Source: Chinchilla lanigera (taxonomy: Eukaryota; Chordata; Mammalia; Rodentia; Chinchillidae). Taken from it: a DNA stretch of 64,000 bases. This document shows, piece by piece, positions 23,822-34,494 of this stretch (positions are counted from its first letter, which is position 1; every line of letters begins with the position of its first letter). The DNA lies in contig NW_004955416.1 of assembly GCF_000276665.1 (NCBI RefSeq), positions 5,789,566-5,853,565 of the forward strand, written 5' to 3'. Below the pieces are notes generated by a model that was given only the letters and a program-made list of their open reading frames with translations, searched no databases and had not been told where the DNA came from. The position numbers and the translations under genes are program-made.

Positions 23822-24535
23822 CTGAGGTTCCATCTCACTCCAGACAGAATGGCTGTCATCAAGAAATAAAATATTAAGAAATGCTAGAAAGACTGTGGAG
23901 AAAAAGGAGTCCTGCTACATTGCTGGTGGAAAGGTACAACCACTCTGAAAATTAGTGCGGAGATTCTTTAAAAAGAGTTCAAACTAGATATCCCACTTGA
24001 TTCAGTTATTCCCCTTCTGGGTATCTTCCCAAGACATCCTGTTATGGTGATACAAACATATGCATATTTACAGCAGCAGAACACATAATAGCTAAGGTTT
24101 GGAAGCAGCCTATATGTCCATGAACAAATAAATGGATAAAGAAAACGTGGTATTTATACACAATGGTGTACTACCCTGCCAAAAAAAAAAGATAAACTTG
24201 AGTCATTTGTAGGAAAATGGATGTACTTTGGGGGCAAAATGGTAAGTGCAGTAAATCAGACACACAAATTTAAATGTCACATGATTTCTCTTATATGAGA
24301 AAACCAAAATATAAGTAAAGAGCAAGATAAATGTTAGCTAATAAGAATTAGGGAAATAGATTTTGTTTAAATGGAAAGACGATCAAGAGAGGAAGAGGGA
24401 GAAGGGATTAAAAAAGGAATTAAAGAGGGATTAAAAAAAGAATTGAGGCCTGTCATGTCTGAAATACCCACTATGAGTGTAATCATATGTACTGTGAATA
24501 TATCCCAATAAAAATAAAAACTGAATTAAAAAACA
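23822..24535 (+). mobile_element. L1 ORF2 end and 3' UTR
   Basis: Sense L1: ctgaggttccatctcactcc, agaatggctgtcatcaag, ctacattgctggtgg, ccccttctgggtatcttccc, tatgtccatgaacaaataaatgg, then a 3' UTR ending in an A-rich tail near 24535 (aataaaaactgaattaaaaa). Frames are broken by many stops and it is inactive. No clean target-site duplication was found with the inverted part on the left. Confidence 0.85.
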
Positions 24536-24539
24536 ATTG

Positions 24540-25626
24540 CCAAGAGATTTCTCAAAGAAATTACTTAGGTTAGACAAAATTGTCTTATTTGAATATTAAG
24601 TAAAAGTCATTTAATGATTTAGGGGAGTTTCAAGTATAGCAAAGTAGCATGTGGTCCTTTGGTTAGTTGCTTTCTCATATAGATTTGTTTGCATTTTATT
24701 GCCATGAATTCATTTTATTTTTAATTGATTTACTTTTGAGAAACACTTTTACATTGTTAGTTGCCCCAAACCCAAAGCCCCCTGTCAACTTGGATTCAGT
24801 GGTTTTGTATGAAAACAAATTCATAGGACTTGAGAATCTGGCTGGGAAGCCGTAAACAGTGGGAAGCATCAGAGGAACCACTGCTCCCAAACTAGGGCCT
24901 ACTGGCTTAGGCAGTGCCAGTGGAGTAAGGGAAGGGTCACACTGACTTCACAGGAACCAGTGAGGTCTGGAAGAGCGGTCACATAGGCTACTGATGGGTG
25001 ACTCATTCCATTGTAGCACTAGCCCAGGCTTGTACCAGTCAATGCCACCTGGATGGAGATAGAGAGGCAGGAGGACATGGAACCCGAAGGAGGGGCTCTG
25101 GAGGAGTTGGGTCTCCAGCTTGGACTCATGTCCCTGCAGGAGGTCAAGGGACATGTGGCTACTTGGCCAAAGTAGACAGAAGGGGGCAATTCCTCGTGGA
25201 AGGATATGTACAGCAGTTTTGTGATCACTCTGAGCTGGCACAAGAGGACATTTCATTTCATATGGAAGACACACTAAAAAAAAGTAATTGCTATAATTTA
25301 CAAAGGCTTATACCCCCAATTTGAATAGTGTCAGTCTTTGCTATCTTAAGTGCTGCAGTTAAGCACGTGTAGAACATAGATTTTTATTTACAGGTAAGTG
25401 AAAAAAAGTACCCGAATTCTCTAAACGACTTTGAAAGATGAAATGTGTAGCTGGACTTAATAAAGAGTATATTCCTCATGGAATAGGATGCCTCAGACAA
25501 AATAGGCACAACAAATAAATGTACAAGGTAGTTGTCCAATAAATGCTTTTCTGACTACTAACTGAGTGGATAATAGACCTCAGTTTGGGAAATATTTGTT
25601 TTTGGGAGATGGAGTTTTCCTACCTT
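24540..25626. other. Unclassified sequence with a GC-richer block
   Basis: The block 24850-25270 is clearly more GC-rich than its neighbours and is open on both strands (108 residues each at 24948-25274 minus and 24998-25324 plus). No domain is recognisable. It could be an unrecognised repeat or an old retrocopy. Confidence 0.35.
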
Positions 25627-25642
25627 TAAAGAGAAATCACAA

Positions 25643-25749
25643 GGGGCTGGGGATTTAGCTCAGCGGCAAAGCACCTGCCTGGCAAGCGCAAAGTCATGAG
25701 TTCAATTCCTGGTACTGGAAAGAAAAACGAAAACCAAACAAACAAACAG
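25643..25749 (+). mobile_element. ID-type SINE (tRNA-derived)
   Basis: Begins ggggctggggatttagctca and carries the B-box gagttcaattc. It ends in an A-rich tail (cgaaaaccaaacaaacaaac). It is flanked by a perfect 16-bp duplication, taaagagaaatcacaa, at 25627-25642 and 25750-25765. The perfect duplication indicates a fairly recent L1-mediated insertion. Confidence 0.92.
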
Positions 25750-25789
25750 TAAAGAGAAATCACAAGCGAGACCTAGCTCATTCAATCAT

Positions 25790-26170
25790 CCTACATATAT
25801 TTATTAGCCCATTGTGTACTTGACACTAGGCTAGGATCTAGGGGTAAAGAGAGGAACAGAATGATTCCCTGACTTTGTGAAACATACATTCTAGTGAGAA
25901 GGACAGACAATACCAAAGACGAGCACATGTGGTGAATATTTGAGATCAGGGTCTTGGGTAATATTTAGGAAAACAAATCAAAATAAGGAAGTGACCTGGG
26001 AAAACAGTGTTCCTGGCAGAGAAAACAGGAAGGCAGAGGCTGAGTGATGGGATGGAGTTTGGCATGTTCTGAGCGACAGGGATCCACACTGGGTGAGAGG
26101 AGTCTGGGGGGGCGTGTGAAGGAGATGGAGTGGGAGAGATAGGTAGGGGCCAATCATGCATAGTGCATAA
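25790..26170 (+). repeat. Ancient repeat ('gtgccaggcactgttctag' family)
   Basis: Continuous match in layout to a long mammalian repeat: ttattagcccattgtgtact, ggctaggatctaggggt, aacatacattctagtgagaa, ggacagacaatacc, agaaaacaggaaggcagagg, then ggggccaatcatgcatagtg. Diverged and non-coding. The overlapping minus-strand frames at 25946-26190 are incidental. Confidence 0.6.
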
Positions 26171-26251
26171 CTACTGGAGCTCAGCTGCATAATTTAGGAG
26201 TCCCAGTGAGAAATGAAAACATTGGCCTGCTTATTGGAAAAGCAGTAACAT

Positions 26252-26445
26252 ACCCAGGCATAGTGGTACCTGCCCGTAACCTCAGCACTCTGAGAGGCTG
26301 TGTCAGGAGGGTTGTAAATTCAAGTGTGGCTCGGGAAATTTAGCAACTTAATGAGACCTTGTCTCACAAAATAAATAAATAAATAAATGGGGTGTAGTTC
26401 AGTGCAAAGGCCCTGGGTTTAATCCCAAGTACTGAAGAAGAAAGT
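26252..26445 (+). mobile_element. Composite B1-plus-ID SINE
   Basis: The left half is a 7SL/B1-like unit (cccaggcatagtggtacctg, cagcactctgagaggctg, gagaccttgtctcac) followed by an (aaat)n linker. The right half is a tRNA/ID-like unit (ggggtgtagttcagtgcaaa, ggccctgggtttaatccc, aagtactg). Such dimeric SINEs occur in rodents, including squirrel-related lineages. No clear target-site duplication, so it is older than the single ID copies. Confidence 0.75.
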
Positions 26446-26449
26446 GACT

Positions 26450-28300
26450 TTAAAGGTACTAAGACATAGAACTTTCTGTCACAGTCTCGATATCATGGTG
26501 ATTTTATTTGCTGTTAATGTCCCACTCCAGAGAGTACAGCTGTGCTTGGGGGTGATTGCAGATGGTCATGGATACCTAGGGAATCTACTTTACTACTCAA
26601 TGTGCCCAGGCCAGCAACTGGCTGTCACACTCTGTCACCTGGGCTTCGGGGAGAGGAAGCCAGTTTCCCCTTCCCATGGGTCCTGTGCATCCCACCATGG
26701 AGGGGTGGCAGCTAAGGAATTGCAGTTGCTGGGCTCGGACACCCTTGGCACTGCTCCCTCACCCAATCAACTCTCATCGCATTATGGTCGCAAGCCCAGT
26801 ACAGGTCCTCCAAGGTGCGAGGTTTCAATGGTCAGGTGTCAGACACATGGGTGCTAGGACCCCAGGAGTATGGAGTAGGAAGCCAAAACCTATCCCGGGA
26901 GTTTTCTGAGTGCAGGACATAAGCAACTTGCTAGGGTTGAGTGTCCATGCAGCTGCCCCTTTGTCCAGGCTCCAGGGAAGAAGATGATGAGGCTTCTCCT
27001 GAATGGGACCAACAGGCAGGGGATGGATGGCTGGAAGAATGGCAGAAGAAATCATGCTAGTAATGATTTAAAGCTCTTGCAGAGGGAAACACAGAAGAAT
27101 GAGTGGATGGTGGTCTGTCCCTGGCAACAATGAGGGAGGTGGGGAAGTTGACACATTTCAGATGCAGTTTGTAGGGCCCATTTCTAAGTTCTAAGAAACT
27201 CCTGGAACAACTGTTCATGGGGGAGAGCTTGTGTAGTCTTGAGAACAAGAATAACTGACAAATACTTCCCTGTGTGCCACCATAAGGGAATATTTCAGAA
27301 TTTAAGATAGCAGAAATTAATGTTGAAGTGCAAAGAAAGTAATTACCTTCAAATGGATGATTTAGAATATTTTTATTAAGAATCATTTTCAAGCAAGTGA
27401 CCACCAGCACCAAGATCACTTGATCTATCTAAAACACTGCTTTGATATGAAAGTAACAAGTAAATTTCACAAAAAGAACTATCCTGATCCCGGTTCAATG
27501 GCTTGGAGGGAAAATACTTTTGCAAGATGTTAACCTGGATAGGTGGTATTCAGTTCTTCAGTCTTTGGCTGGAGTCTCTGAGAGCACTGGGGATAAAATA
27601 TTCACTCATTTGGGCAAGGCGCATTCCCACATCCCCAACCTGACATCTCCATTCTTTGCAACTGTCTTTGGCCCCCCCAAAGCTGTTGCCGATGTGATTA
27701 CACCTCTTAGCACAAACACCAAAATGCTGAGACCACTTTCAGTCAGCTCCCAGCCACTGGCAGGAGGAGATCTCTCTCTGACTGTTAGTAAAGATACCTA
27801 CCTGTGTCTCATGACTTCCCTTTTTCCCCTCCTTCTGCTTGGTGGTTGAGTGCTCAGGTAGCATATGGGAAATCCTGGGTTAAGTCAACAGCAGTGCAAA
27901 CAAATACACATTCCGTAAGATTTACGGTCTGGGAAGACACGGTGACATTTACAGGACATGATAATAGTCATTTCATAGCTTTGAAAATGCTTAAAAATAT
28001 GTTGAAATAATTAACATCAATATTTTCCTGTAGCATTAACCATCTTGACATAAAAGAATTATCTTGGTCATTTTTTGTGGAGAGACAGATGAATATAAAT
28101 TTTGAAAGAGGATAATTCACCTTTCAAAATCTCACAAAGCTGAATTTACTACATGCTATTTAATGAAAAAAAAGCTAAATTTCTAGATACAGAAACAAAG
28201 GAAAGGGGTAAAAGAACTATCATTGATGAAATTTGTATGCTTTTGTTTGTTCATCTAAGTCATCAGAACTACAGGGTTGAAAACTATGTTTTTCACTCCA
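26450..28300. other. Unique non-coding sequence
   Basis: 26500-27050 is GC-richer than its surroundings and has a 137-residue plus frame (26444-26857) without a domain. The rest is AT-rich unique sequence. No repeat was recognised. Confidence 0.4.
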
Positions 28301-28671
28301 AAGTCCATGATGGTGGTAAGATATAAATGGTAAACTGTGGTGGCAAAGAGGTAATTTTCATCTCTGTTTCTTTTCTTTGCAAGGAAATGTTGGAGGTGGT
28401 GTAAGCAGCCAAGCCTACATTCTCGGACTGTGATCTGTTGAGTTCTCTATGTCGTTTTTAAACTTCTCCTCAGGGGCTATAATGTGGGCTTGCAAATGTA
28501 GCATTTGTTCTCCCAGATGTGAAATCCTAGGTTTTGTACTTTAGGTCTTTTTAAAACTTGACTTTACTGGATTAATATTTCTTTTCCTGGTGTTAGAATA
28601 ATGAAACTCTGTAGCTTCAGTATAGCAGCTTGTTTTCCTTGTGATGCTCTGAAAGAGAGGCAGTGTGGGAG

Positions 28672-28698
28672 CTGCCTGTGGTCTGTGGCCACAGGCAG
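28672..28698. repeat. Short inverted repeat (hairpin)
   Basis: Arms ctgcctgtgg (28672-28681) and ccacaggcag (28689-28698) are exact reverse complements around a 7-base loop. A 12-bp perfect palindrome, ctgtggccacag, at 28683-28694 offers an alternative pairing. Both may be chance or a dimeric protein site. Confidence 0.7.
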
Positions 28699-28827
28699 AG
28701 CTGCATAAAGTGGTACATTGTCTCGCATGTGTAGATAAATCCCAGCTTGGGCCTTGCGCTGTCAGCTCTCAGAGCTCAGGGGCACATTTGGCCTCCCAGC
28801 TGGTACCTTTCTGTTGAGCTATAATTT

Positions 28828-28840
28828 GTTGCTATGGCAA
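28828..28840 (+). promoter_or_regulatory. RFX-type X-box motif 1
   Basis: gttgctatggcaa is close to the RFX palindromic X-box GTTGCCATGGCAAC. RFX proteins bind such sites in ciliary, MHC-II and neural genes. A second related site lies 40 bp downstream. Occupancy unknown. Confidence 0.4.
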
Positions 28841-28867
28841 AGGGGCTGTGTCATTAACTTCTAGGAT

Positions 28868-28880
28868 GTTGCTATGGTGT
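28868..28880 (+). promoter_or_regulatory. RFX-type X-box motif 2 (half site)
   Basis: gttgctatggtgt shares the first ten bases gttgctatgg with the site at 28828 but has a degraded right half. Spacing of 40 bp is close to four helical turns. Confidence 0.3.
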
Positions 28881-29124
28881 TTGCATGCTATTAACAGCTT
28901 GATGTACGTTTAAAAGCACGCTGAATGATTCTGTATGTTTTGAAGAATTGTCCACTGGTTATTTTAACATACAAAAGGCAACACATCTGAAAATAACCAT
29001 TGTGACTCCTGATATTAAATCAATCTAACTTTTTCAGGCATCAAGAAGATGGATCTTGAATTGCCAAACAGGAAAAGCTCAGAGGGGATTTTGGCAATGT
29101 CATCTTTTCCAATTTATATTATAT

Positions 29125-29570
29125 TGACAGCTGAGTAGAATTTCACTAGCTACTGAAGAGCAGTCACTTAGGAGGCAGAATCCTACTTTTCTGTCAGCAT
29201 AAAGAAATTACAAGAGAAGATAATTTAATAGGAAGGTGCTTCCCATGCTGCTCCTGGGTATTGCAAGTTTTGGGGACTGTCATTGACCCCTTTTGCTTAG
29301 ATTTCCTTTGCTTCTAATGGTACCATACTCCACTGGCAGGGACAGGTGAGCTCTGTCCACTGGGCCAGACCCCTGCCCCCAGAAACTAACACAGATCCTT
29401 CCTGTATAGTCTTTCAAATTGTACTGCCTTGAGTGTGAGGTATCCAGGCTCCTTTCCCTCGGGACACCCTGATGTCTAAACTCTACCTCTTCATCTCCTT
29501 TCCCCCTCCCCACTCTACCAATTCTAGAGGGTGAAAACAAGCTCTATATTAGCATGACTTCCTTAGAAAT
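29125..29570. other. Unique non-coding sequence
   Basis: Nothing recognised. Confidence 0.4.
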
Positions 29571-29572
29571 CG

Positions 29573-29656
29573 ATTCCATGTGTATTCTGTGTTATGGATC
29601 TTTATTCCATATGTATTCTGTGTTATGGATCTCTATTCCATATGTGTTCTATGCTT
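29573..29656. repeat. 31-bp tandem repeat, about 2.7 copies
   Basis: The unit beginning attccat(a/g)tgtattctgt starts at 29573, 29604 and 29635. Copies one and two are nearly identical and the third is partial and diverged. A small minisatellite-like array. Confidence 0.85.
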
Positions 29657-29659
29657 TGA

Positions 29660-31370
29660 GACTTAGAAGCTGAAAACTGACCCATTTGCTCTGTTATTTT
29701 TTCTGAGACCTTACTGCTATAGCTGACATACAAAATATGAGTGAAAATTATGTGTCAAAAAGAAAGCACAAAGACAAAAGAAGACATAGGAAAATAATTT
29801 AATACGCTCAATTAGATATGCACAACCTTGTTGATGCACTTTTGAACGTGGAGTACAAGATATATGAACAGAGTTTGTTCCTGGTCAACCAGTTATCCAC
29901 AGCTTTTTCCTTTTAAATAAATAGGAAACAGAAGAATATAGAGCACAAGTGATTTGCACATGGCTGTACACATGGTTATAGTCAGACCCTTAAGTAAAGT
30001 CTTTGCATAAAACCTCAGTGCACTGAAACTGAAGTTTCCCAGCCCTTCATCATCTCCCTTTAGGATTTCTTCCTTGGGAGATTTGCCAAGCTGGAAGAAA
30101 ACTGACTGCATACAAAGAGACCAGTGTGTAAAAAGAGATTCTAACCCATAAGATGGCCTCAGTGAAGAAGTGTTTTGGGAAGAGAAAGCCATTGGCTAGG
30201 ATTGGCTTGAAGGATCCTGTAAAAGAACCTTCTAGTAAAATATGTGGGCTACTCTAAGAGGTTAATAAAAGCCATATACTTCTCCCTCCATGAATGTACA
30301 TTTGCACAAAATTTTACAAACACATTGAGGTGGTTTTCAGATCCCTTAAAACTCACCCATGAATCCGTTTTAGGAGTCCTACTACAGTGACAAGGCTCTT
30401 CTTGAGAGAGCAATAATGCCTGGGAAAACACTAAGATGGTTGTCTTGTCCTGCAGAACTACCTGGGAAGTTTAGGACGGGGAGTAAGTTAAAAGGAATGG
30501 GTCCAAGGGCCATTGCAGAGAGTCTTCTCGAGGGGTGCAACAACTTTGAAGTTTAAACATTTTAAGAGTGTGAGCACTGAGATGAAATTGTTCCCACTCT
30601 TCAGTCAAAGTCACCCTTGGAGGGGAGGGCTACTGTCAGCCTGGTGAGAGCAAGGCTGAAGGAGGGTGAAAATAGTATAAAGGCAGTGCAATTGAACAAA
30701 GGCTATCTTGTTGGCTTCTGGATTCTGCTTGAGTTAATAAGCCACTTGTGAACTGTACTTTGAGAGGAAAGAACTGAAACCTTCATTGATTTGACAAAAA
30801 AGGAGATGTTGGTGATTTCCAAATTTTCTTGTCCTTGGAGACTTTACCCAGGAGCAGAAACAACAACAGAAACACTAATTAGGAAGCAGGATCTCAGAAT
30901 TTATATTTATTACTTTGAATATGAGTCCCTTACCAGAAAGGTAGGGACACTGAAGGGCTGGAGTTCTCTAGTGAGAAGGACAGTATCCATCGCTCATTAT
31001 AAGTATAATCAGTATGCATTTATTTAGCATGCTCAACATGGCAAATATTATGCAAGATCTCGGGAACAAATGTTTAAGTGGTGGATATGGTCTTTTTGAT
31101 GTGGCAATTTAAATAGACTATACTCCCTTATTTTCTAGTCAAATGTTGATCTAGATGTCACCATGAAAATATTTTACAGATATAATTAAATCCCTTGATC
31201 TGTTGACTTTAAGTGAGATTATTCTAGAGAAGATGTGTGAGCCTGATTCAGTCCACTGAAAGGCCTTAAAGATGGGTTTGAGTCTAATTCAAAGAAACAG
31301 AAATTTACATGTGGCCAGCACTTCCAGCCCTTTCCCAAACATTCCAGTCTGTCTTTCCTGGGGGCCTGAC
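29660..31370. other. Unique non-coding sequence
   Basis: No repeat consensus or gene was recognised. Short frames only. Confidence 0.4.
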
Positions 31371-31382
31371 TAATGTACTTTG

Positions 31383-31479
31383 TTTTTTTTTTTTTTCCCC
31401 CCTCCGGTACCAGGAACCGAACTCACAACCTTGTGCTTGCCAGGCAGGCGCTTTGCCGCTGAGCTAAATCCCCAGCCCC
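31383..31479 (-). mobile_element. ID-type SINE (tRNA-derived)
   Basis: Minus-strand ID body (ggggctggggatttagctca...ccggaggggggaaa) with its A-tail as a T-run at the left. The flanks tgtactttg and tgtacactg are only a degraded possible duplication, so it is probably older than the copies at 1.2 and 25.6 kb. Confidence 0.9.
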
Positions 31480-31665
31480 TGTACACTGGAATTATCAAGA
31501 TAGCCCCATAGTTGCCTAAATCAATTCCTTGCAGCAAACTTTTCCTATTTCATTGATGGTTTTCTTTTTCTGATTAAAATCTAACTGATATAGTGCAATG
31601 AAGGAAAAGTAGGAAAGGAAGGTAAGCCTAGTTATGGGAAAGATATATATGCAAAAATGAAATTA

Positions 31666-31741
31666 ATACCTGTTAGCATATCTTTATTGAAAGTGAGGTA
31701 AAGGAGAAGGATACCTGTTGTCATATCTTTATTGAAAGTGA
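31666..31741. repeat. Local tandem duplication (45-bp period)
   Basis: A 31-bp segment beginning atacctgtt and ending ttattgaaagtga occurs at 31666-31696 and 31711-31741 with two differences. The intervening 14 bp (ggtaaaggagaagg) completes a 45-bp unit. Confidence 0.85.
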
Positions 31742-31744
31742 TTG

Positions 31745-34240
31745 TAGGATCTTAAACTGTAGGTTAATTTCTTCTTCTGAGCCTGTCACATCTTTAATCT
31801 TTAATGTCAACTTTATATATTTATTATCTAAATTAGATAAGATATCTATATAAGGCACCTAGTACAATGCCTGACATGTAATAAACTACATTTTTTTTTT
31901 CTTTAATTTTTAAATCTCTTCTGTACTGGTACCTGAAACATATCTGGTGTATAAACATAATGGCAATTTAGCATTCTCTTGACATCGTAGTTATTCTCAT
32001 GCAACCAGCTCCAACACATACTTGAGGCAAATCTATAATGTCTACTCAATGGATAACCCAAGCAGACTGGTTTGAGAAGAGAGTGAATTGGGGAGTACAC
32101 AAAAATGGAGGAGAATTCTTTGGCTCATCTGCCCAAACCAGTCTACTCCATCATTTGTCATTATTTTGCAACTTTTCCCAACGCTTTTTTAAATCTGCAG
32201 AAAAATCCCTGGCACATTGAAACTTTAAAAATAAATACCTTCAAAATGACCAGATGATGTCTCAGTGAATAGTGCCATTTTCCTTCAAGAGTCCAACTAA
32301 GGTATTTTGTGCATGACTTATTATCAAAGAAGTTCAGATGGTATGGAGAGAGGAGAGGGGGGAAGAGTGCTGTGCTGTATGATACATCTCAAACAGCAGT
32401 TTCTGGTGAGGGAGATTACTATCTGCCATTTTTGCACACATTTGACATTGAGAAAAAGCCTAGGTGAGTAATACTGTGCTTGCAAAGTCTACACAGCTAT
32501 ACACAGTCTTCCTTTCTCTGCTTATTTGGACAGAAAGACGTTTCCAGGGATGCTTTGCCTCTGAGTGAGGGGTGCAGTACTCATCCCTGCAGTACATTTG
32601 AAGAGAATGAAATTCTAGCTTTTTGGGGTGCATAAAATAGTTTTTCCAAGGGTACCAAATAGAAAGAGGGATCTGAGTCAATAGTTACAGGTTCCAGGTC
32701 AGCATTTTCATCATCTAAAGTAAGAGTCAGGAGTGACTGCTCAATGTCAAAAGGCGTTTTTCCATGCCTGTTATGTGCCAACCATAGATAATGGCAATAG
32801 GAATGCATCAGTGTACAAATAAGGCAGGTTCTTGGTTTTATGGGGATTACTAGTGGGAGGTCTATTAAAAACAAATAACATTTACTGAGCACTTACTATA
32901 TCTATCTATCTATATCTATATTCTCTGTCCAAGTAATCAAAAGCAGGACACACCAGCAAATGGTGTGTGGTGTTGCTGTCAATGGGAAGTGGCTTGCACT
33001 GGGGGTCTCTGGACACATGTGGAATTATAGGACACTGTAGCTCTGTTGTGGTATCAATAGAGATATGAATGATGTGGTCCTTATTCTAGCTAGGAAATTC
33101 AGTCTGGGGAAAATGAAGACCAAGAACTTGCATCAGGTAATTAGAATTATGACATGAAACTCAGTACACCAAGAATGCTTCCTGGCGCACAGCAAGAGCT
33201 CAGTAAGTATTTGCTGAGTGGGTAGAAGAAAAGAATCACATTTATAGCAGATGTGATGGGATAGTCACATAAGAACTACTGAAACAGAGACCTCAAGCCT
33301 TGCTGAGGCTCCAGGTTTCATCTAGGGCTTTGTACAGACCTGTGCTTGGGCAAAGTCAAAGGACTAATCTGTGGCTATTGGTGACGTTTGTTGGAAGGTT
33401 GGCTTTCACTGAGGCGACATCCAGTCCACTTTTCAGTTTCACAGGCATCATTGCTACTGCCCCACCTGCATGTGCCTCAGTATATGGTTAACAGGGTGGG
33501 ACAGAAGGGAGGTTGGTACTCTGACAGCTGTTTTCAAAGCCCTCGGCTATTCCTGCTTCCACATTTGTATTATAATGCTAGATGAACTGGAAAACATCTG
33601 TAGACTTTCTGGGAAAGCTTAGTCTGCTGAAGTCAATGCACCTTTTATATTAATTTTGTTATTTCAAAGCTATCACTTTCTCCTTCCCATCACTGAGGAT
33701 TCCATTTAGCTTTGGGATAAAAACATGTATTGCATATACACTTTGTTTATATATTTTTAATTATAGGGCATGATATATATTTTATACTATATAATCTGAT
33801 ATCATATTAACCTGATGAAACAAACCATTGTATATTTATATATTTAATTATAACTATTTGATGCGTAATTTTATTTGTATCACATATACAATTTAAGTTT
33901 ACAAAGTCTATTTTGGCTTACTATATGCTGCTTCACCCTTGGGAGAGCCCGTAGGAAGGGCACGGTGAGCCCGACTTCAAAGAGGAGTTCTGAAGTCGTG
34001 ACAGAGATGATTGATTTCAGCCATTGTTCTCACCACCCCTTTGGTAGTTCCAGGTTGTATTCAGTAAAGGAAGGAGGAATAAAAGCTGAAAGGTGAGCCC
34101 TGTGCCAGATGGGGTGGGAGCAAGAGGAGCTCATATCATCAGGTGTTTCTGATAGGTTAGGAAGGATGGCACTGGCTGGGGGAAAGGGAACAATACCCCA
34201 CTGTCATCACTAGTCGAGGATGTCCTCTGTAGCAGCTCTG
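31745..34240. other. Mostly unique; minor repeats
   Basis: Contains a short (tcta)n tract at about 32897-32925 and a possible MIR tail at 33160-33225 (cttcctggcgcacagcaaga then gctcagtaagtatttgctga). No genes are visible. Confidence 0.45.
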
Positions 34241-34254
34241 GGCATGAGCTTACA

Positions 34255-34490
34255 GACCCATCATACTTTGTCCTCACTTAGCCCTAGGAGAACTATATTG
34301 CTATTCCTACTTTATTGATGAGGAAGTTAAGGCTTAGCACCATCAGCAAACTGCTTCAAGGAGCCTGTCTGCCGAATGGAATGCACACTAAATAGTTCTA
34401 GGTGAATAAATGAATGAATACAGCCACACAGCTGGCAGATGGGGATCAGAATTACATTCAGGCTGACTCCAAAGACAGACCTCTTTCTGC
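34255..34490 (-). repeat. MIR SINE
   Basis: tttgtcctcacttagcccta, ctactttattgatgaggaag, ttaaggcttagcacc, then agccacacagctggcagatg and aggctgactccaaagacag follow the reverse MIR consensus almost end to end, with a short unrelated stretch between the two halves. Confidence 0.75.
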
Positions 34491-34494
34491 TGTT

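Larger units (their letters stand above)
28600..29120. promoter_or_regulatory. Candidate enhancer-like block
   Basis: A repeat-free stretch with clustered motif-like words: two RFX-type X-boxes (28828-28840 and 28868-28880), a hairpin-forming inverted repeat at 28672-28698, and POU/homeodomain-flavoured words such as tttgcatgctattaa. The composition resembles conserved non-coding elements in gene deserts. This is inference; conservation and activity cannot be assessed here. Confidence 0.3.

Noticed and set aside
25643..25715. Possible tRNA gene
   Set aside because: The tRNA-like A and B boxes belong to an ID SINE with A-tail and target duplication; no complete cloverleaf.
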